This document shows positions 44,543 to 57,120 of a stretch of 64,000 bases of DNA, piece after piece. The notes beneath the pieces are model-generated. The model made no database searches. It was given only the letters and a program-made list of their open reading frames with translations, and was not told where the DNA came from. The stretch spans positions 43,975,729 through 44,039,728 of the forward strand of contig CP141133.1 of assembly GCA_035236585.1 (NCBI GenBank), in the 5' to 3' direction. The position numbers and the translations under genes were made by a program. This DNA comes from Warburgia ugandensis (taxonomy: Eukaryota > Streptophyta > Magnoliopsida > Canellales > Canellaceae). The first letter of the stretch is position 1. Every line of letters starts with the position of its first letter.

Positions 44543-47246
44543 TGTGATGACGCAGGTTTTCCCATGCATTTTTAAATGCAAGATCTAATTCCTAAGGCGA
44601 GATGCATCCCTATTTGAAAACCATTTTATAAAAACCATGCAATGCAGCGGAAAATCTTTAGTTTTAAACTCATTTTGAAAACCCCGTGTGTCATTTGCTT
44701 TCACAAAAATCAAAGTAGTTTTTGAAAAACTTCAAAAATCATAAATGTTTTTCCCCAGGTCTATCCAGTCACAACTCACAGCCCAACTGTAAATAAATAC
44801 AAATACATGTCCAAAGGGTAGAGGGTTTACTCACATGTATAGTTGTCTCCATTGTTTATTCACTTGCTCGTAGCACTAATATCTCCTGAGACGTCTTCTA
44901 TTTGTGAGTGGAACTATCCTAAAAGATGTTAAGGATAGGGTGAGTATATACTATACTCAGTAGGAGTCTATCACTACTAGTTTTATAATGCATGCTATGT
45001 TTAAAATCATATGCTCTATAAAACATGTGCACGTTCGAACAATCATGTTCAATATCGATATCAAAAACCATTGTCAAATTGAAATACTAACGACTTAAAG
45101 AATCGCACAAACCAAGTCGAAAGTATCATATATATCATAAACATAATGATATGCATAATATGCTCAGGTGAATCCAACTCATGGATATCTGGTATGGTCA
45201 ACCAACCTCATGTCATGCCATATGCAATGCACGTAAATCCTCAAGCCATAGGGTCTAACTATGCCCACGACCTCGCCGTCGTGTGGTCCCCGAGTACCTG
45301 AGGACACTCAGTCATAACCTCAATGGGGCATATGACACGTCGACCCAGTGCCATGACACCAGTGGTAGCCCCCTGTACCACATGCAATTGACGTAGGAAC
45401 GTTGTCCTTTTTAGGCGTGGTACCCATCCACCTAATAGTGATAGAGGCTGGAGGCCAACCCAAACCTCTCGGCATAGCACCCACGAGCTTATCAGCCCAA
45501 ATCATATCAGATCAAACAAGCAAAAACCACGTTTTCAAAACCTGTCCTCTTTGGGTCCCTCACAACTGCCTACCCAGCATCTTTTGGTAAGCCTCAAGGA
45601 CATGCAATCTTTCAAAAAATCAATGCTCACAAATCATACAATGTATGCAATTGTTTGCAAAACATATCTATGCATAATGTATATGCAATTATTTGCAAAA
45701 CATATCTATCCATAAAGCATTTATCATATGTACGCTGAATTAAGTCTTGCTAAACAAGTCATATACTTATACTTAAAACATGCATTCTCAAAACAATCAT
45801 GGCTCTTTTAAAAAGTCTGGTAGCGATAGAGCACCTACCTCAAAGTCTCCTGGAGTCGCGTCCTTCATCACTCAAGCCGTCCCTGGGTCTCATTAATAAA
45901 CTCCTGGGTATGAATGGAAACAAAGAGTCCTTATTAATTTCTATCCATCTAAAAATTAGATCTCTAAATCTGCCTTTAGAGTCCATGGTCTTTGCCTAAT
46001 TCATTTATCAGGCTAGATCCTATGATATGGGTCTACTTTTCAATGGTTAGATTCTATAAATGGTCTTATGATCCTAATTTTAAAGTCTCATTAGGTCCGC
46101 GTGTCCCAGTTCCCATGACACCTGTGCATCCTGGTTGAACCGCGACCGCCTCACGTGCATGCGTGCCTAAAGGCCATGCCTGGGACCGCATTTTGCACGC
46201 GCACATGCATGCTCAAGTGATGCGCTATGACGCGTATCATCTCACGGATGCACCTTGTAGCATGGCGCGTCTCAACTACCAGGGCACCCCGTGCACCTTG
46301 GTCGAGCCACGACCCATGCCCCATGTTGCACGCGCACCTGAAGGCCACACCTGGGACAGTGTACGCACTGTCATACACCTGGAACCCATCCCAAGGACCC
46401 AGTCTGAGGCGTAGGTGGAGCAAGGCGTCCCTGGGATGCCTTGTTCGTGCAGGGCCGTCTAAATCGTCTTAGAGCATTTTTCGGCCAGGAAATTTGGCTC
46501 GAAAAAGGCCAGATCCGGCATGGATCTTGGGCCTGGGGGAAGTGAAACGGAGAGACAAGGTAAGGAGGGGCTTACTTGTAACCTGGGGACGCCTATTGCC
46601 GGAGGTGGAACCCATTCCTAGTTCTAAAAATCCTCTATGGCTGGAAAACTTGAAGAAGGGGAAAAACCCCAATGCCTAAATCGGAAAAGAGAAGAGAGGG
46701 GAAATGGGGAGACGGGAACGGCATGGTCGGCCTGACCTTGGCCTGGCCATTGCTGGAAAATGCAGAGGGGTCTTGGCTTGAGACAGGTTTTCGATTTTGC
46801 CAAAAAACCAGTCTCAATACGACCAAAAAATCACATTTTGGATAGGGGAGATGGGGCTTTTTATAGCACTGCTATGGCGATGCTGCCAATGGCGGTGCAG
46901 CCGTTGGCGGTGGCAGATTTCTCTGGAAACAATGGTTTCTGGAGAAATCTAGAGGAAGAAGACGATGGGGTGCCATTATCAAAATGGCCCCTTGCATTTT
47001 TCGTTTTTTGTTTAAATTACAGAACTGCCCCTGATCTTTAACGGCTGTAACCTCTTCATACGAACTCCGTTTTAGGCGTTCTTTGAGGCGTTGGATTCCA
47101 TTTTTTGAGTAGAATCTAATGGTACCAAGCTTCCTCACAAATTCCTTCATTTACTATTTTTAATAAAATCAAACATTCAACACAGTTCATTTCTCATAGA
47201 ATGTCCAATTTTTTTTTAAAATAGCATAAATTGCTCGAGCATTACA
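44543..47246 (-). repeat. 5' LTR of A2
   Basis: 2,704 bp, TGTGATGACGCAGG to GCTCGAGCATTACA; the usual GACGACCCGGG start has three changes. It carries the full GC-rich block (46,100-46,450), the TATA region and the conserved last 250 bp (ACGGCTGTAACC... TGGTACCAAG). Open stretches such as 46,151-46,423 lie in the GC-rich block. Confidence 0.93.
46857..46920 (-). promoter_or_regulatory. Candidate TATA box and CCAAT region, A2 5' LTR
   Basis: Element strand GCTATAAAAAG (46,867-46,857), with GCCAACGGCTGCACCGCC and CCATTGGCAGC upstream. It corresponds to 17,893-17,945, but the palindrome is no longer perfect. Confidence 0.5.
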
Positions 47247-47251
47247 GGAAG

Positions 47252-47364
47252 AAGGGTCCTCAATACACTTGTTACCATCTCTTGTACATTATTCATGGTA
47301 ATCTCTTCGTATTATCTTCTGGAATATTATAAGTTGTCTGCCTTGTGACCCTCTTTGGTGGCAT
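47252..47364 (-). pseudogene. gag: Family B gag N-terminus
   Basis: An ATG at 47,364 on the minus strand opens MPPKRVTRQTTYNIPED, matching the MSPKRATRQQ start of family C gag at 62,619 and lying 117 bp from the primer site. A stop comes after KRLP; in another frame VQEMVTSVLRTLL leads into the A2 insertion point and continues at 38,949. Confidence 0.78.
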
Positions 47365-47481
47365 CTATTCATAAACCGAAATTTCTATCAGTATTATATA
47401 CAACTATTTCTATCTTAATCTAGAATTGCATTATCATCTCTCCTTTAAACATATTTGTACTGTACTATGACTGGATGAATG

Positions 47482-47493
47482 TCTTTGATACCA
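47482..47493 (-). other. Family B primer-binding site
   Basis: TCTTTGATACCA; element strand TGGTATCAAAGA, a common variant of the initiator-Met-tRNA site, two bases from the LTR. Confidence 0.88.
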
Positions 47494-47495
47494 AT

Positions 47496-49669
47496 TGTGG
47501 TGACTAGGGTTTTTGTAACACATTTTCAAAGGCAAGGGCCCTTAGTAGTAAATTTTTTTGGCAAAACAAAGCAGTAGAAATTCTTTTCTTTAGAACTGGT
47601 TTAAAAAACCCAAGTAATCACTTTATACATAACATAAGTAGAATTTTTGTACAAGATAAAATTCTATTGAAGGAATATATTTTTATTTAATTCCAAAATC
47701 TATCCAGTGGTTAACAGTATAGCCCAAATCCATTACAATACTTGTCCAAATTACATAATCCAAAACTCATTATTCACCATACAATGAAACTCTCATTACA
47801 ATACAATACTCTCAAACAAAACAAAATACATGTCTTTAAGGGATATTCCCTGATGATTATTCTCTTCAAGTCTTCTACAGTCTTGAGCTCCTAACTCCCC
47901 TTCTTTATATCAAAGATATTATAAACATTGAAACATTTACAATATCTCAGCAAGCTATGCTTGATATGGGATTCAAGAAGCATAATAATGGACATACATA
48001 CTGTACATGGATAAATCCCTCAAATTTATGAAAGTAGTCAAATATCATTCCCACCTAAGCTGATCAATTCTTTCCGCTATGAGAAATCAGTATTTCAACT
48101 AGTCCTATACTGGGAATTTCCCTTCTTGGAAATACTGGCAATATACAATATCTTGGCATTTCATCATGCCAATACATAGGGCATTTCACTATGCCTATCT
48201 CATTTGCATCATAGTGCAAAATAATCAAAGGACTACCATGCTGCAGCCTGATCCGTACTAGTGCACTTGAATAACTTCCCTATTCACCACTGATACCACG
48301 GTGGAAAATATTGTGTCACTGCCCATATGAGGAGATAGGACTTTCACAGTGGTAGCCTTCCCATAATTGCCCCACCCAACTTTTAGCCTCTCATAGGTCA
48401 AGATATCATCAAATCATCAAATTTTGGGAAGTGGGCACCCAAACCCTCATAACTCCCCTAGCATAGCATCCCCAGGCATATGCCTGTTTAAAACAAAATC
48501 ATAAACCTCCATGCTTGTATGGAGGCTTATGGTTTACTTAAGGCTAGAATATCAAACAATTTGTCTGTTTACTTAAGGCTAGAATATCTTCTAGTTCCAT
48601 ATTCACTTAGAGTCTAGCTCTCAATTCTAACTTAACCATTTCATATGTGTTTGGTTGGATTATAAGGGTTTTGGTGGATTTAATACAAGTATTAACATTA
48701 CACTTGTCAACGTAAGGTCATGTGTTCAACATGTACATCCCATGTAGATGCATTCATAACTCCTCTTACCTTCAAATAATGATCGATTTCTTTAGATCCT
48801 CTATGATCCTGACTGGTGTATGAAACCTATAAATCCATACATACTATCAATACAAATACAATCTAAATAATCCTATCTCTATTCTTTGTCTAATCTTGTC
48901 CTTTGATATAAAGGATCTAGATCTTTTGTCCTATCATGATCTATCTTCCTCAAATAGTGTCTATCCTATTGATCAATAGATCTGATGATTAGAATGATCC
49001 TCTAATCTTTCAGATCCAAGTATTTTCTATCCTAAGTCTTTGTGTATTCCTTTCTTTGATCTTGATCTTTCATAGATCCTTTGGTCAATAATTTATACTT
49101 GTTGATAAAGATCAAGAACTTAGATCTTCTATCATCTAGTTATCCTTTGATCTAAGTTTATTTGTTTGATCATTCCTAAGGAGGATGATCTTGGTTCTCT
49201 TCCTTGAATTGTATTTGATCAAGGGTTCAGATCTTCTATTTGATCTAAGATCTTCTATTTGACATAAGATCTTTTATTCTATTTGATCTAAGTTGATATA
49301 TATATCATCATCAAGAAATATTTATTTCTTTTTATTGTTCTTGATCATTCAAGATCCAATGGATCTTGTTTGATCACCCTTATCTTTCTTACAATTTTTA
49401 TTAGGGTTAGATAATTTACTAACCTTTTATACTCTTATTATTATTATTCAACCAATTAATGTTTTACTGGTTGAAGATAACTTATTTCAGCTTAAGTCTA
49501 GACCGCTCCTCTTATTTTCAATTGGCTAAGGCTCACTAGCTAAATGGATGAACACAAAGTGGTTACTTCAATCCTTATATAAAGAGGCATTTAGAACTCA
49601 CAAACGTCAACAGAAGGTAGAGGAAGAGTCAGGCTCCATTAGAAAACCCCCTTCACCACCATGGTCAAC
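47496..49669 (-). repeat. 5' LTR of family B element, left part
   Basis: Starts TGTGGTGACTAGGG and follows the 3' LTR from 27,819 to about 29,513, where CATGGTCAAC breaks into the family C LTR. It keeps the 470-bp block deleted from the 3' LTR. The remaining 2.6 kb must lie beyond the family C element. Local duplications include CTTAAGGCTAGAATATC at 48,536 and 48,576, and GATCTTCTATTTGA repeats at 49,220-49,260. Confidence 0.9.
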
Positions 49670-52600
49670 GTGACGACTTGGGTTCTATTAACACATTTTG
49701 TAATACATTTTTCAAAGGCAGGGCCCTTAATGGTAATTTTTTTTTTGCAAACAATATAGGAGAAATTCTTTTCTTTAAAATTTGTTTGTAACAAAACCAA
49801 CGCCTCACCTCAAGGTACATAATACACATAGACATTTTGTATAAAATAAATTTTTATTGAATACTAAGAATCATCCAATAGTTCACTCTTACACAGCCCT
49901 TGTATTATAATTACAAACCAGTGTCCAAATTACACAATCTAAATTTCAAACCTCACCTTACATTAAAAGCTCTCAATACAATGCAATGCTCTCAAATAAA
50001 AATTACATGTCTTCAAGGGACAATACCATGATTGATTATTGTCTTCAAGTCTTCTACCATCTTGAGCTCAAACACTTACAATATCTCAACAAGCTATGCT
50101 TGGTAGGGGATACAAAAATATACTACTTCACTAATATAAGAATACATACCTCAGTCATTATTCCATCATAGTTATCTACTCATGAGTAATCTCAAAATAG
50201 AGTATATACATTATTTATGTAGTATAGGATAAATCTATTAAAATAGTGAAAATTGCTCAAAACATATTCCTTCCCCTGGCTCCCATTTAGGAGATCAATA
50301 TTCAGCTAATTCTCATATGGGGATTTTCTTTCCAAGAACTCAAGTAGTGGCATCTCATCATGCCATGGCAATACGATATGGCTATCATATGTGCATCATA
50401 ATGCAAAATACTTCAGGACTACTGTGCTGTAGTCTAAATTCGTATCGCACACCCAAATAACTGCATGATAATCCACTGATACTAACTATGAAAATAACAA
50501 ATCCATGTTTGCATGGGAGGGATGATGGCTATCATAGTGGCAGCCTTCCCATGATTGCCCTACCCGACATTTAGCCTCTCTTTGGGCATGGTATCCATCA
50601 TATAAATTTTAGGAAGCGGGTGGCCAAACCCTCATAACTTCCCTAGCATAACATCCCCAGTCCTAGTACTATGTAAAACAAAATCACATGCCACTATGCT
50701 TGTATATAAAATACATTGTACATATAAGACAATGTGTCTGTTTAACTAAGGCTGGAATATTTTCTATGCCCTATTCCTAGGGTTTGCTTAGTCTACACAT
50801 CTCATTAATTTCACCTCATTTGCTTAGGTCATTAGATTAGATCGGTTGAATTAGATCATGGGGTTGGCTCACTTTGTTGGATCATGTGGTTGGATCATTA
50901 TCATGCTGAGGTACCAAGTATACATATATCATGAAAGTTTATAATTCTAGACAGAAGATCATGTATGTATATACATGAATCCTTAATTCATTCTCGTACA
51001 TCCACCTTACCTAAAAGTGGTTTCATGGTCTTGATTCATACATCTCAAGTGCTATTCACTCCACATTGCCCATCATAGCCTTGATTCATACATTTGTCAA
51101 AACCATACGTATAAGTTATTCCTCTATACAAGTATTCTTTCTTCATGTATTCCTAGAAGGGATGCCCTAATTTTCCTTGAATCATGTTTGATATTTCCTA
51201 TATTATCCTAGTAACTATAGCCCTTACTATCATTAAGTCCATGTTATTCATTCCATGTAAAATGTCCTTCAACTCTATTTTTCATTTAATTACATTTTCA
51301 ATGTAATTTTCATAACATAAGCATTAAAGCATAAAAAAATAAATCTACAATTAAAACTACTAAGCAATAAATCATAATTATAATAATAATTAATGATTCA
51401 AATGGAAATCTAACATGCCACACTATTCATCATGATCCAATAGTCATAGATGATTTCTATCCCTTCTAGGATTTAGATCTTGATCTTTTCATTTTCCTTT
51501 AGATCTAATACATCCTTTTAATGTGATTTCATTATTAGATCATTGACGCATCTCATCAAGTGATCTTATCCTTCTTGATCCACCCGATCAAGAAGATCTT
51601 AAGTCCTTTTATCCAATTTAAGGGCATAGATCTTAATCTATCCCAAATCATCATCATCTAGTCCATAAATCCATATGATATTAACTTCATATCTTCATCC
51701 AAACACATCCATACTATCCAATCATCCTTGATCAACTAGATCAAGGAGGTTATCATTCATTTTTATGAATCTTACTACTTTTAAGGCTAGATCTCTTAAT
51801 TAAACGTAGAACAATCACTTATAACCATTGATTCCATGTTTCAAAATCACAAGATCATTAATGGATCAGCATTATATAGTTTGATCATTCCAATTTTCAC
51901 TAATCATAAGAATTGTAATACTTTTCTTTATTAATAGAATTTTACCTGCATCAAAACATAAATTTTCTAGGTTCAGTAGGTTCTGTTCATAAAAAGGAAT
52001 CCAACCCAACTTTTTGATTTCAAGTTGGAGGTAAATTGAGATTTTAAGATTTCAATTCATTTTAAGGGCTGAATTTTGATCTTACTATTTTTGTTTATTT
52101 ACTTGATCTAGAAACCCAAAAATTTTACTATGATCACAGTCCTTAAGGTTTTGGGACCTCCTGAACCTATCCATTGGTTCAGATCTCCATTTTGAGATCA
52201 TCTTGACCACAATCCGACACTATTGGAATGAATTTTAGTAATTTTTGCAAATAACTTCAATTAAAAACATAAATCTTATGCGTTTAGTAACTTATACATG
52301 TGATATGGAATCTATAGAAACTTCCTGCTCTAAAATCAGAGCTAAATTGAGCTCTTAATTGATAAAATAAGGTTTCAATTCAAGATTGGATGGCCCAGAT
52401 CAAATCTAGGCTTATAGGTGTGGGGATGACCAGTGGCATGTGCCCGTTACTGCCTATTCCAAGTAGTCAGGTAGAGGTGAACAGCTACAGGCGAGACAGT
52501 CTAGATCTGGACCGTCAAATCACCCATCACTGAATCTACTCCGTCCTTTACATCCAACAGCCAAAATTTCATCTCATAGGGTTTTGGGGCCCCAAGAATC

Positions 52601-53690
52601 CATCCAACGACTTAGAAGTTTCTTTTGAGCCTTCCAAGATGGTGAATTGGGGCATGATCACTGATTCTGGTTCATCGATGAAGATCACCGGAGAAATAAT
52701 TCCGGTGAGCCCAAAACTCAAAATCAACTTAGGGAAAATGTAGAGGGGGATGAGATCCACCTACCTGGTGTGTTCAGAGTCTAAAAATCTTTCTAAAAAA
52801 TAAGAAAATCCATGCCTAGTTATAAGTCAGTGGAGCTACTGTTTTTCAATGATTTGGCCCGTGAATACTCCATTGATCAACATAAAATGATAGGGCTTTT
52901 GTGTATTTGAGAGTGCTGGACCTTTTTAATGGAGTTGATTAAGGATTCGACGGTCCAGGAAGAACATCTAATTGAAAAACTGTAGTAGGGTGAAAACCTT
53001 GCTCGTTGGGGATGACGCATCTATAGACACACCCAATGGTTCAAGGGAAATATTCCCCTTGGTGCATCGTGGAAGTACCGAAATTTTGAGGAATGCTAGG
53101 GAATTTTGTATTGAATTTGATAAACATTTTTGGGATTTTTTTTGGAGGCATTTATAGGCATTTTGGGAGGTTTTCATGATTATATGTAATTATCATGTTT
53201 CATTTCTTTTCATTATTCAATGTTCATTGGATTCCCACTACGACCTCCTTCTCCACTAGTAGGTGGTAGTGGTTTGACTCATGATTACATGTTTTTTGGC
53301 CATTGGATTCCTTTGTGGGTCTCACGGGTGTGATAAGACCATTTTGCCCTTTTAAATCTAAAAATGGATAAAAAAAGTGTCTATTCCCATGAACTCGAAA
53401 TTGAGCGTACTTAGTGGCATTGGATTCGTGTTTTAGAGTCCATTCTAAATTTTTATGTATTAGTTATTAGTTATAAGTAAAATTACCATTTTACCCTTTT
53501 GTTCATAAAAATGTAGAAAAATAAGGATTTTTCATTCGAATTCAGAATTTGTCATGCTTATAGTCATTCTGAAGGGTTCGTTGAGTATGTTTTCAATTAT
53601 ACATGTCTTATCCTTTGATTGTACTTCTATAAGAAGTGCATTTTTAATAACCCTAATATTTCAGCTTAATTTTTTCTTGAACCCTGAACC
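49670..53690 (-). repeat. 3' LTR of family C
   Basis: About 4.0 kb from GTGACGACTTGGG to GAACCCTGAACC. The first base or two of TGTGACG is altered, and the other end has lost the expected GGGGTGTTACA: AAATTTTTGTAAGCGGGG on the element strand runs straight into GTTCAGGG, so about 60 bp at the LTR/polypurine border appear deleted. Element-strand TATA-like CCTATAAAT is at 53,157-53,149. The 52,569-52,760 and 52,968-53,177 frames are LTR shadows. Confidence 0.87.
53149..53158 (-). promoter_or_regulatory. Candidate TATA box, family C 3' LTR
   Basis: Element strand GCCTATAAATG, aligned with CTATAAATA at 4,795 of the plus-strand C-like LTR. Conserved position in two copies is the only support. Confidence 0.45.
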
Positions 53691-53718
53691 CCGCTTACAA
53701 AAATTTCATCCTCGAAAT
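53691..53718 (-). other. Family C polypurine tract remnant
   Basis: Element strand AAATTTCGAGGATGAAATTT, then TTGTAAGCGGGG; the G-run is interrupted by a C and its junction with the LTR is eroded. Confidence 0.75.
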
Positions 53719-53725
53719 TTCTAAT

Positions 53726-55090
53726 TTACAACAACTCAAACAAATTAGAATACAACTTTTTCATTTCCTCTTCATATTCCCAAGTAGCTTCCATGACCGT
53801 ATGATGTTGCCATAATACCTTGACTAAAGGGATAGATTTGGTCCTCAATTGTTGCTCCTTCCTGTCGAAGATCCAGATTGCCCTTTCTTTAAAGGGCAAG
53901 TTTGTATTCAATGCCTATAGTATCCTTTGAAGCACATGAGTCTCATATGGAATGTATTTTCGTAACATGGATATGTGAAATACGTTGTGTACTTCTGAAA
54001 GTTGGGGTGGTAGGGGTAATTTGTAAGCCACCAGACCAACCCTTTCCAAAATTTTAAAAGGACCATTATACTTTGGGTTGAGTTTACCCTTACTTCTGAA
54101 CCTCCTTATTCCCTTAACTGGTGAAACCTTCAAAAACACATGGTCACCTACTTCGTATTCTAGGGCTCGGCATCTTTTATCTGCATAACTTTTTTGATGA
54201 CTATGAGCAGTCAACAATCTTTTCTTTATTATTCTCACCTTATCGGTACATTGTTCCACTAGTTCTGATCTTATCAACTTCCTCTCTCCCACGTCATCCC
54301 AACAGGTTGGCGACCAACATGGTCGGATATAATGCTTCATATGGTGCCATACCAATACTTGCATGGAAACTATTATTATACGCGAACTCCAACAACGGAA
54401 GGTGTTCATCCCAACTTCCTCTCTAGTCTATTGCACAGGCCCTTAGCATATCTTCTAAGGTTTGAATGGTCCTTTCTAACTGACCATCATTTTGGGGATG
54501 AAAAGCTGAACTAAACTTTAGTGAGGTCCCCAATGCCTATTGCACACTCCTCCATCTTCTAAAGGTAAACCTTCCATCTCAATCAGAGATGATGGAGAGT
54601 GGGACCCCATGAAAACTTACTGTTTCTCTCACATATAACTAGGCTAAATTGTCAACAGATTGGTTTTGTTTGCTCAGAAGGAAGTGTGTCGACTTGGTTA
54701 ACCTGTCAACTATTACCCAAATCATATCATGACCTACCCAAGTCCTTGGTAACCATACGATAAAGTCCAAGGTGATATGTTCCCATTTCCATTCTAGTAG
54801 TTCCAAGGTTTGCAGTAATCCATCTAGTCTTTGATGTTCAGACTTCACTTGTTGGCAAGTTAAGCACTTAGCCACACATTTCCCGATATTTCTCTTCATA
54901 ACTTCCCACAAGAAGCTTCTTTTTAAATCTTGGTACATTTTTGTTCCTCCAAGGTGTATAGAAAATTTAGATTGATGGGCTTCTTGTACTAGTGCGTTCC
55001 TCAAACTCGAGGGAACTATCAGTCTTCCTTAGAACTGAATACCCTCATCTGAAGCTTTACTAACCCCGGTCTTTTCACACATTTCTTAGA
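53726..55090 (-). pseudogene. pol: Family C integrase with chromodomain
   Basis: Minus strand: zinc finger EAHQSKFSIHLGGTKMY and KCLTCQQVK with both His and both Cys kept (54,980-54,850); core WEHITLDFIVWLP and VIVDRLTKSTHFL; a stop after SVDNLA; SIISD-stop-DGRFTF; FHPQNDGQLERTIQTLED with the catalytic Glu; [11 protein letters not shown]-like block; a KGKLNPKYNGPFKILERVG segment; HNVFHISMLRKY; and chromodomain VKVLWQHHTVMEATWE ending at 53,726. The D, D and E of the core are visible, but stops at about 54,638 and 54,590, a further stop in AID-stop-RGSW and frame changes near 54,410 and 53,913 prevent translation. Confidence 0.87.
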
Positions 55091-55760
55091 TTGCTATATC
55101 CCCTTCTTAAGCCTTTAAAATTTGTTCAACAAAAGCTAACTTAATGGTGACATTAGCCAACACTGCTTTTGTGTGTCTGCTTAGTGCATCAACCACTACA
55201 TTAGCCTTTCCAGGATGGTATTGAATCACAAAATCATAATCCTTATGATATTCCATCCCGCTTCTTTGTTTCATATTCAGATCATCTTGAGTGGAAATAT
55301 ATTTAAGGCTCTTGTGATTACTGAATACATTTAATTTCTCCCCGTCCAAGTAATGTTGCCAAACTTTTAAGGCAAACACTACCGTCGCAAGTTCTAGGTC
55401 GTGCACTGGGTAGTTCATTTCATGTTTCTTTAGTTGTCGTGAAGCATAAGCAATGAACTTCCCATTTTGCATTAGTGCGCTTCCTAACCCTTTCCCTAAA
55501 GCATGAACGTATATCTCATAACCTCTACTGCCAGATGGTAAGAAAAATACTAGTGCTGTAGTTAATCGCCTTTTTAACTCTTGAAAACTCCTTTCACATT
55601 CATTAGTCCAAGTAAATTGTACTCCTTTTCTAGTCAAAGAAGTCAAAGGAAGAGCTATACGGGAAAATCCTTGGATAAATCTATGATAATATCCAGCTAA
55701 CCCTAGAAAACTTTGTATTTTGGTTATTGTCTTTGGCTATTCCCAATTCATTACTACTTC
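55091..55760 (-). pseudogene. pol: Family C RNase H
   Basis: A 179-codon frame (55,107-55,646) reads [72 protein letters not shown] and [19 protein letters not shown]. Two active-site positions are changed relative to family B and typical elements: D to H in YCDAS (here YVHAL) and D to N in FTDHKSL (here FSNHKSL). An inactive enzyme is therefore likely. The tether block [18 protein letters not shown] precedes it across frameshifts. Confidence 0.87.
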
Positions 55761-56342
55761 CACCTTGGTTGGGTCCACCTCTACTCCATTCTAGGAAATT
55801 ACACTCCATAGAAAGTTGAGTTTTTCCAACCAAAATTGACACTTATTAAAATTTTCAAACAGTTTGTGTCTTCTAAGTGTGTTTAATACAATTCATAAAT
55901 GTTCTCGATGTTCTTGTATACTAGTAAAATAAATCAGTATATTGTTGATGAATACAATTACAAATTTATCCAAAAATTCCTTGAAAATTCTATTCATCAA
56001 GTCAATAAATACCACAGGAGCATTGGTTAATCCAAAAGCCACCACCAAAAATTCATAATTTCCATACCGGGTTCTGAATACGATTTTGGGTATATCTTCA
56101 CCTTTGATAAGCAATTAATGATACCCCGATCTAAGGTCAATTTTGGAAAAGACCTTAGCATATTGGAGTTGATCAAAGCAATCATCAATGCGAGGCAAAG
56201 GGTATCTATTTTTGACTATCACATTGTTCAGCATCTGATAATAGATACATAACATCATAGACTCATCTTTTTTCTCCACAAATATCACTAGTGCTCCCCA
56301 TGGTGAACTACTTGGTCAAATAAACCCTTTGTCCAACAATTC
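55761..56342 (-). pseudogene. pol: Family C reverse transcriptase, catalytic Asp pair lost
   Basis: Minus strand from [17 protein letters not shown]-like sequence (56,310) through [21 protein letters not shown] to [13 protein letters not shown] and HREHL. The active-site box F-I-D-D reads F-I-N-N at about 55,940-55,951 because GA(C/T) GAT became AAC AAT, so both metal-binding aspartates are gone. The fingers part is broken by stops around 56,115-56,340. The WLEKLNFL segment missing in family B is present at about 55,835. Confidence 0.87.
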
Positions 56343-57120
56343 CTATAGTTGATTCTTCAATTCCCTTAACTCAGTTGGGGCCATCCTATAGGGTGTTTTA
56401 GAAATTGGAGTTGTACTAGGAATTACTTCAATAGTAAACCCAATTTCCCTATGGGATGATAAACCTAGGAGTTCTTTAGGAAACACATCTTGCAATTCCC
56501 TGACTATGTCAGTTTCTTCTATCTTGGGCTGTTCAACATTCAACGCAACTATAGTTACTAAAAATGCCTGACATCCCTTGGACACATATTTGGTAGCCTT
56601 GATAGCTGGTATGATAGATTTGTTCGAGCCATTTGGTTTTCATGCAATACTAGCCTTTCTTCTCCTAGTATGTTAAAAGTGATTTTCTTTTACGGCTGTC
56701 CATAATTACCCCATATTTTGCTAACCAATCCATACCTAGTATTATGTCAAAATCTACCATGTTTAGTAAAATAAGGTCTATACCTAATCTTTTCCCCTTC
56801 AACAAGTACATCTTGAAGATACTCCTGTAATCTAACTGTTTTTCATGCTGATGTCTTGACATCCAAATAGAATCCCAATTTCTCCACTATTAATTTTATA
56901 CCAGATGCAAATACACATGATATGAAAGAATGGGTAGATCTAGAATCAAATAGTACTTTGGCATGGTGATTAGATACTAGCAATGTACATTCAATAACTA
57001 CATTAGATGTACCAGCTTCTCTGTTAGTAATGGAGAACACCCTTCCTTGATATTGGGGTACATTCTCAGGTTTTGCACCCTTAACTACCAAGGGTTTGTT
57101 GCAGTTATTAGAGAAATTCC
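56343..57120 (-). pseudogene. Family C protease
   Basis: Retropepsin frame 56,843-57,091: VFSITNREAGTSNVVIECTLLV and VLFDSRSTHSFIS. The catalytic D-S-G is D-S-R (56,937-56,945); family B has GGA where family C has AGA. LNMVDFDIILGMDWLAKYG follows in another frame (56,665-56,862), and SKGCQAFLVTIVAL to DVFPKELLGLSSHREIGF lie at 56,343-56,585. The gag zinc knuckle just upstream (about 57,145-57,105) reads CYK-stop-GELGNFSNNC: second Cys a stop, His an Asn. Confidence 0.86.

Larger units (their letters stand above)
38950..47246 (-). mobile_element. Family A element A2, complete, inserted in family B gag
   Basis: Minus-strand LTR element of 8.3 kb with perfect five-base target-site copies GGAAG at 38,945-38,949 and 47,247-47,251. 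3' LTR 38,950-41,070, polypurine tract 41,071, coding-free internal region, primer site 44,529-44,540, 5' LTR 44,543-47,246. Joining the flanks restores family B gag (VQEMVTSVLRTLL followed by the 38.9-kb frame). Same family as A1 but a different subfamily by its LTR centre. Confidence 0.95.
27819..49669 (-). mobile_element. Family B element, Tekay-type chromovirus, with two nested insertions
   Basis: Minus-strand element: 3' LTR 27,819-32,154; internal region with chromodomain/integrase, RNase H, RT, protease and gag remnants read from right to left; primer site 47,482; 5' LTR from 47,496, interrupted at 49,669 by a family C element. Within it sit an RTE LINE (33,102-36,254) and the family A element A2 (38,950-47,246). 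Removing them gives about 10.4 kb visible here. The chromodomain-type C-terminus of integrase places it in the chromovirus branch. Target-site copies cannot be compared because the right end is outside the window. Confidence 0.88.
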
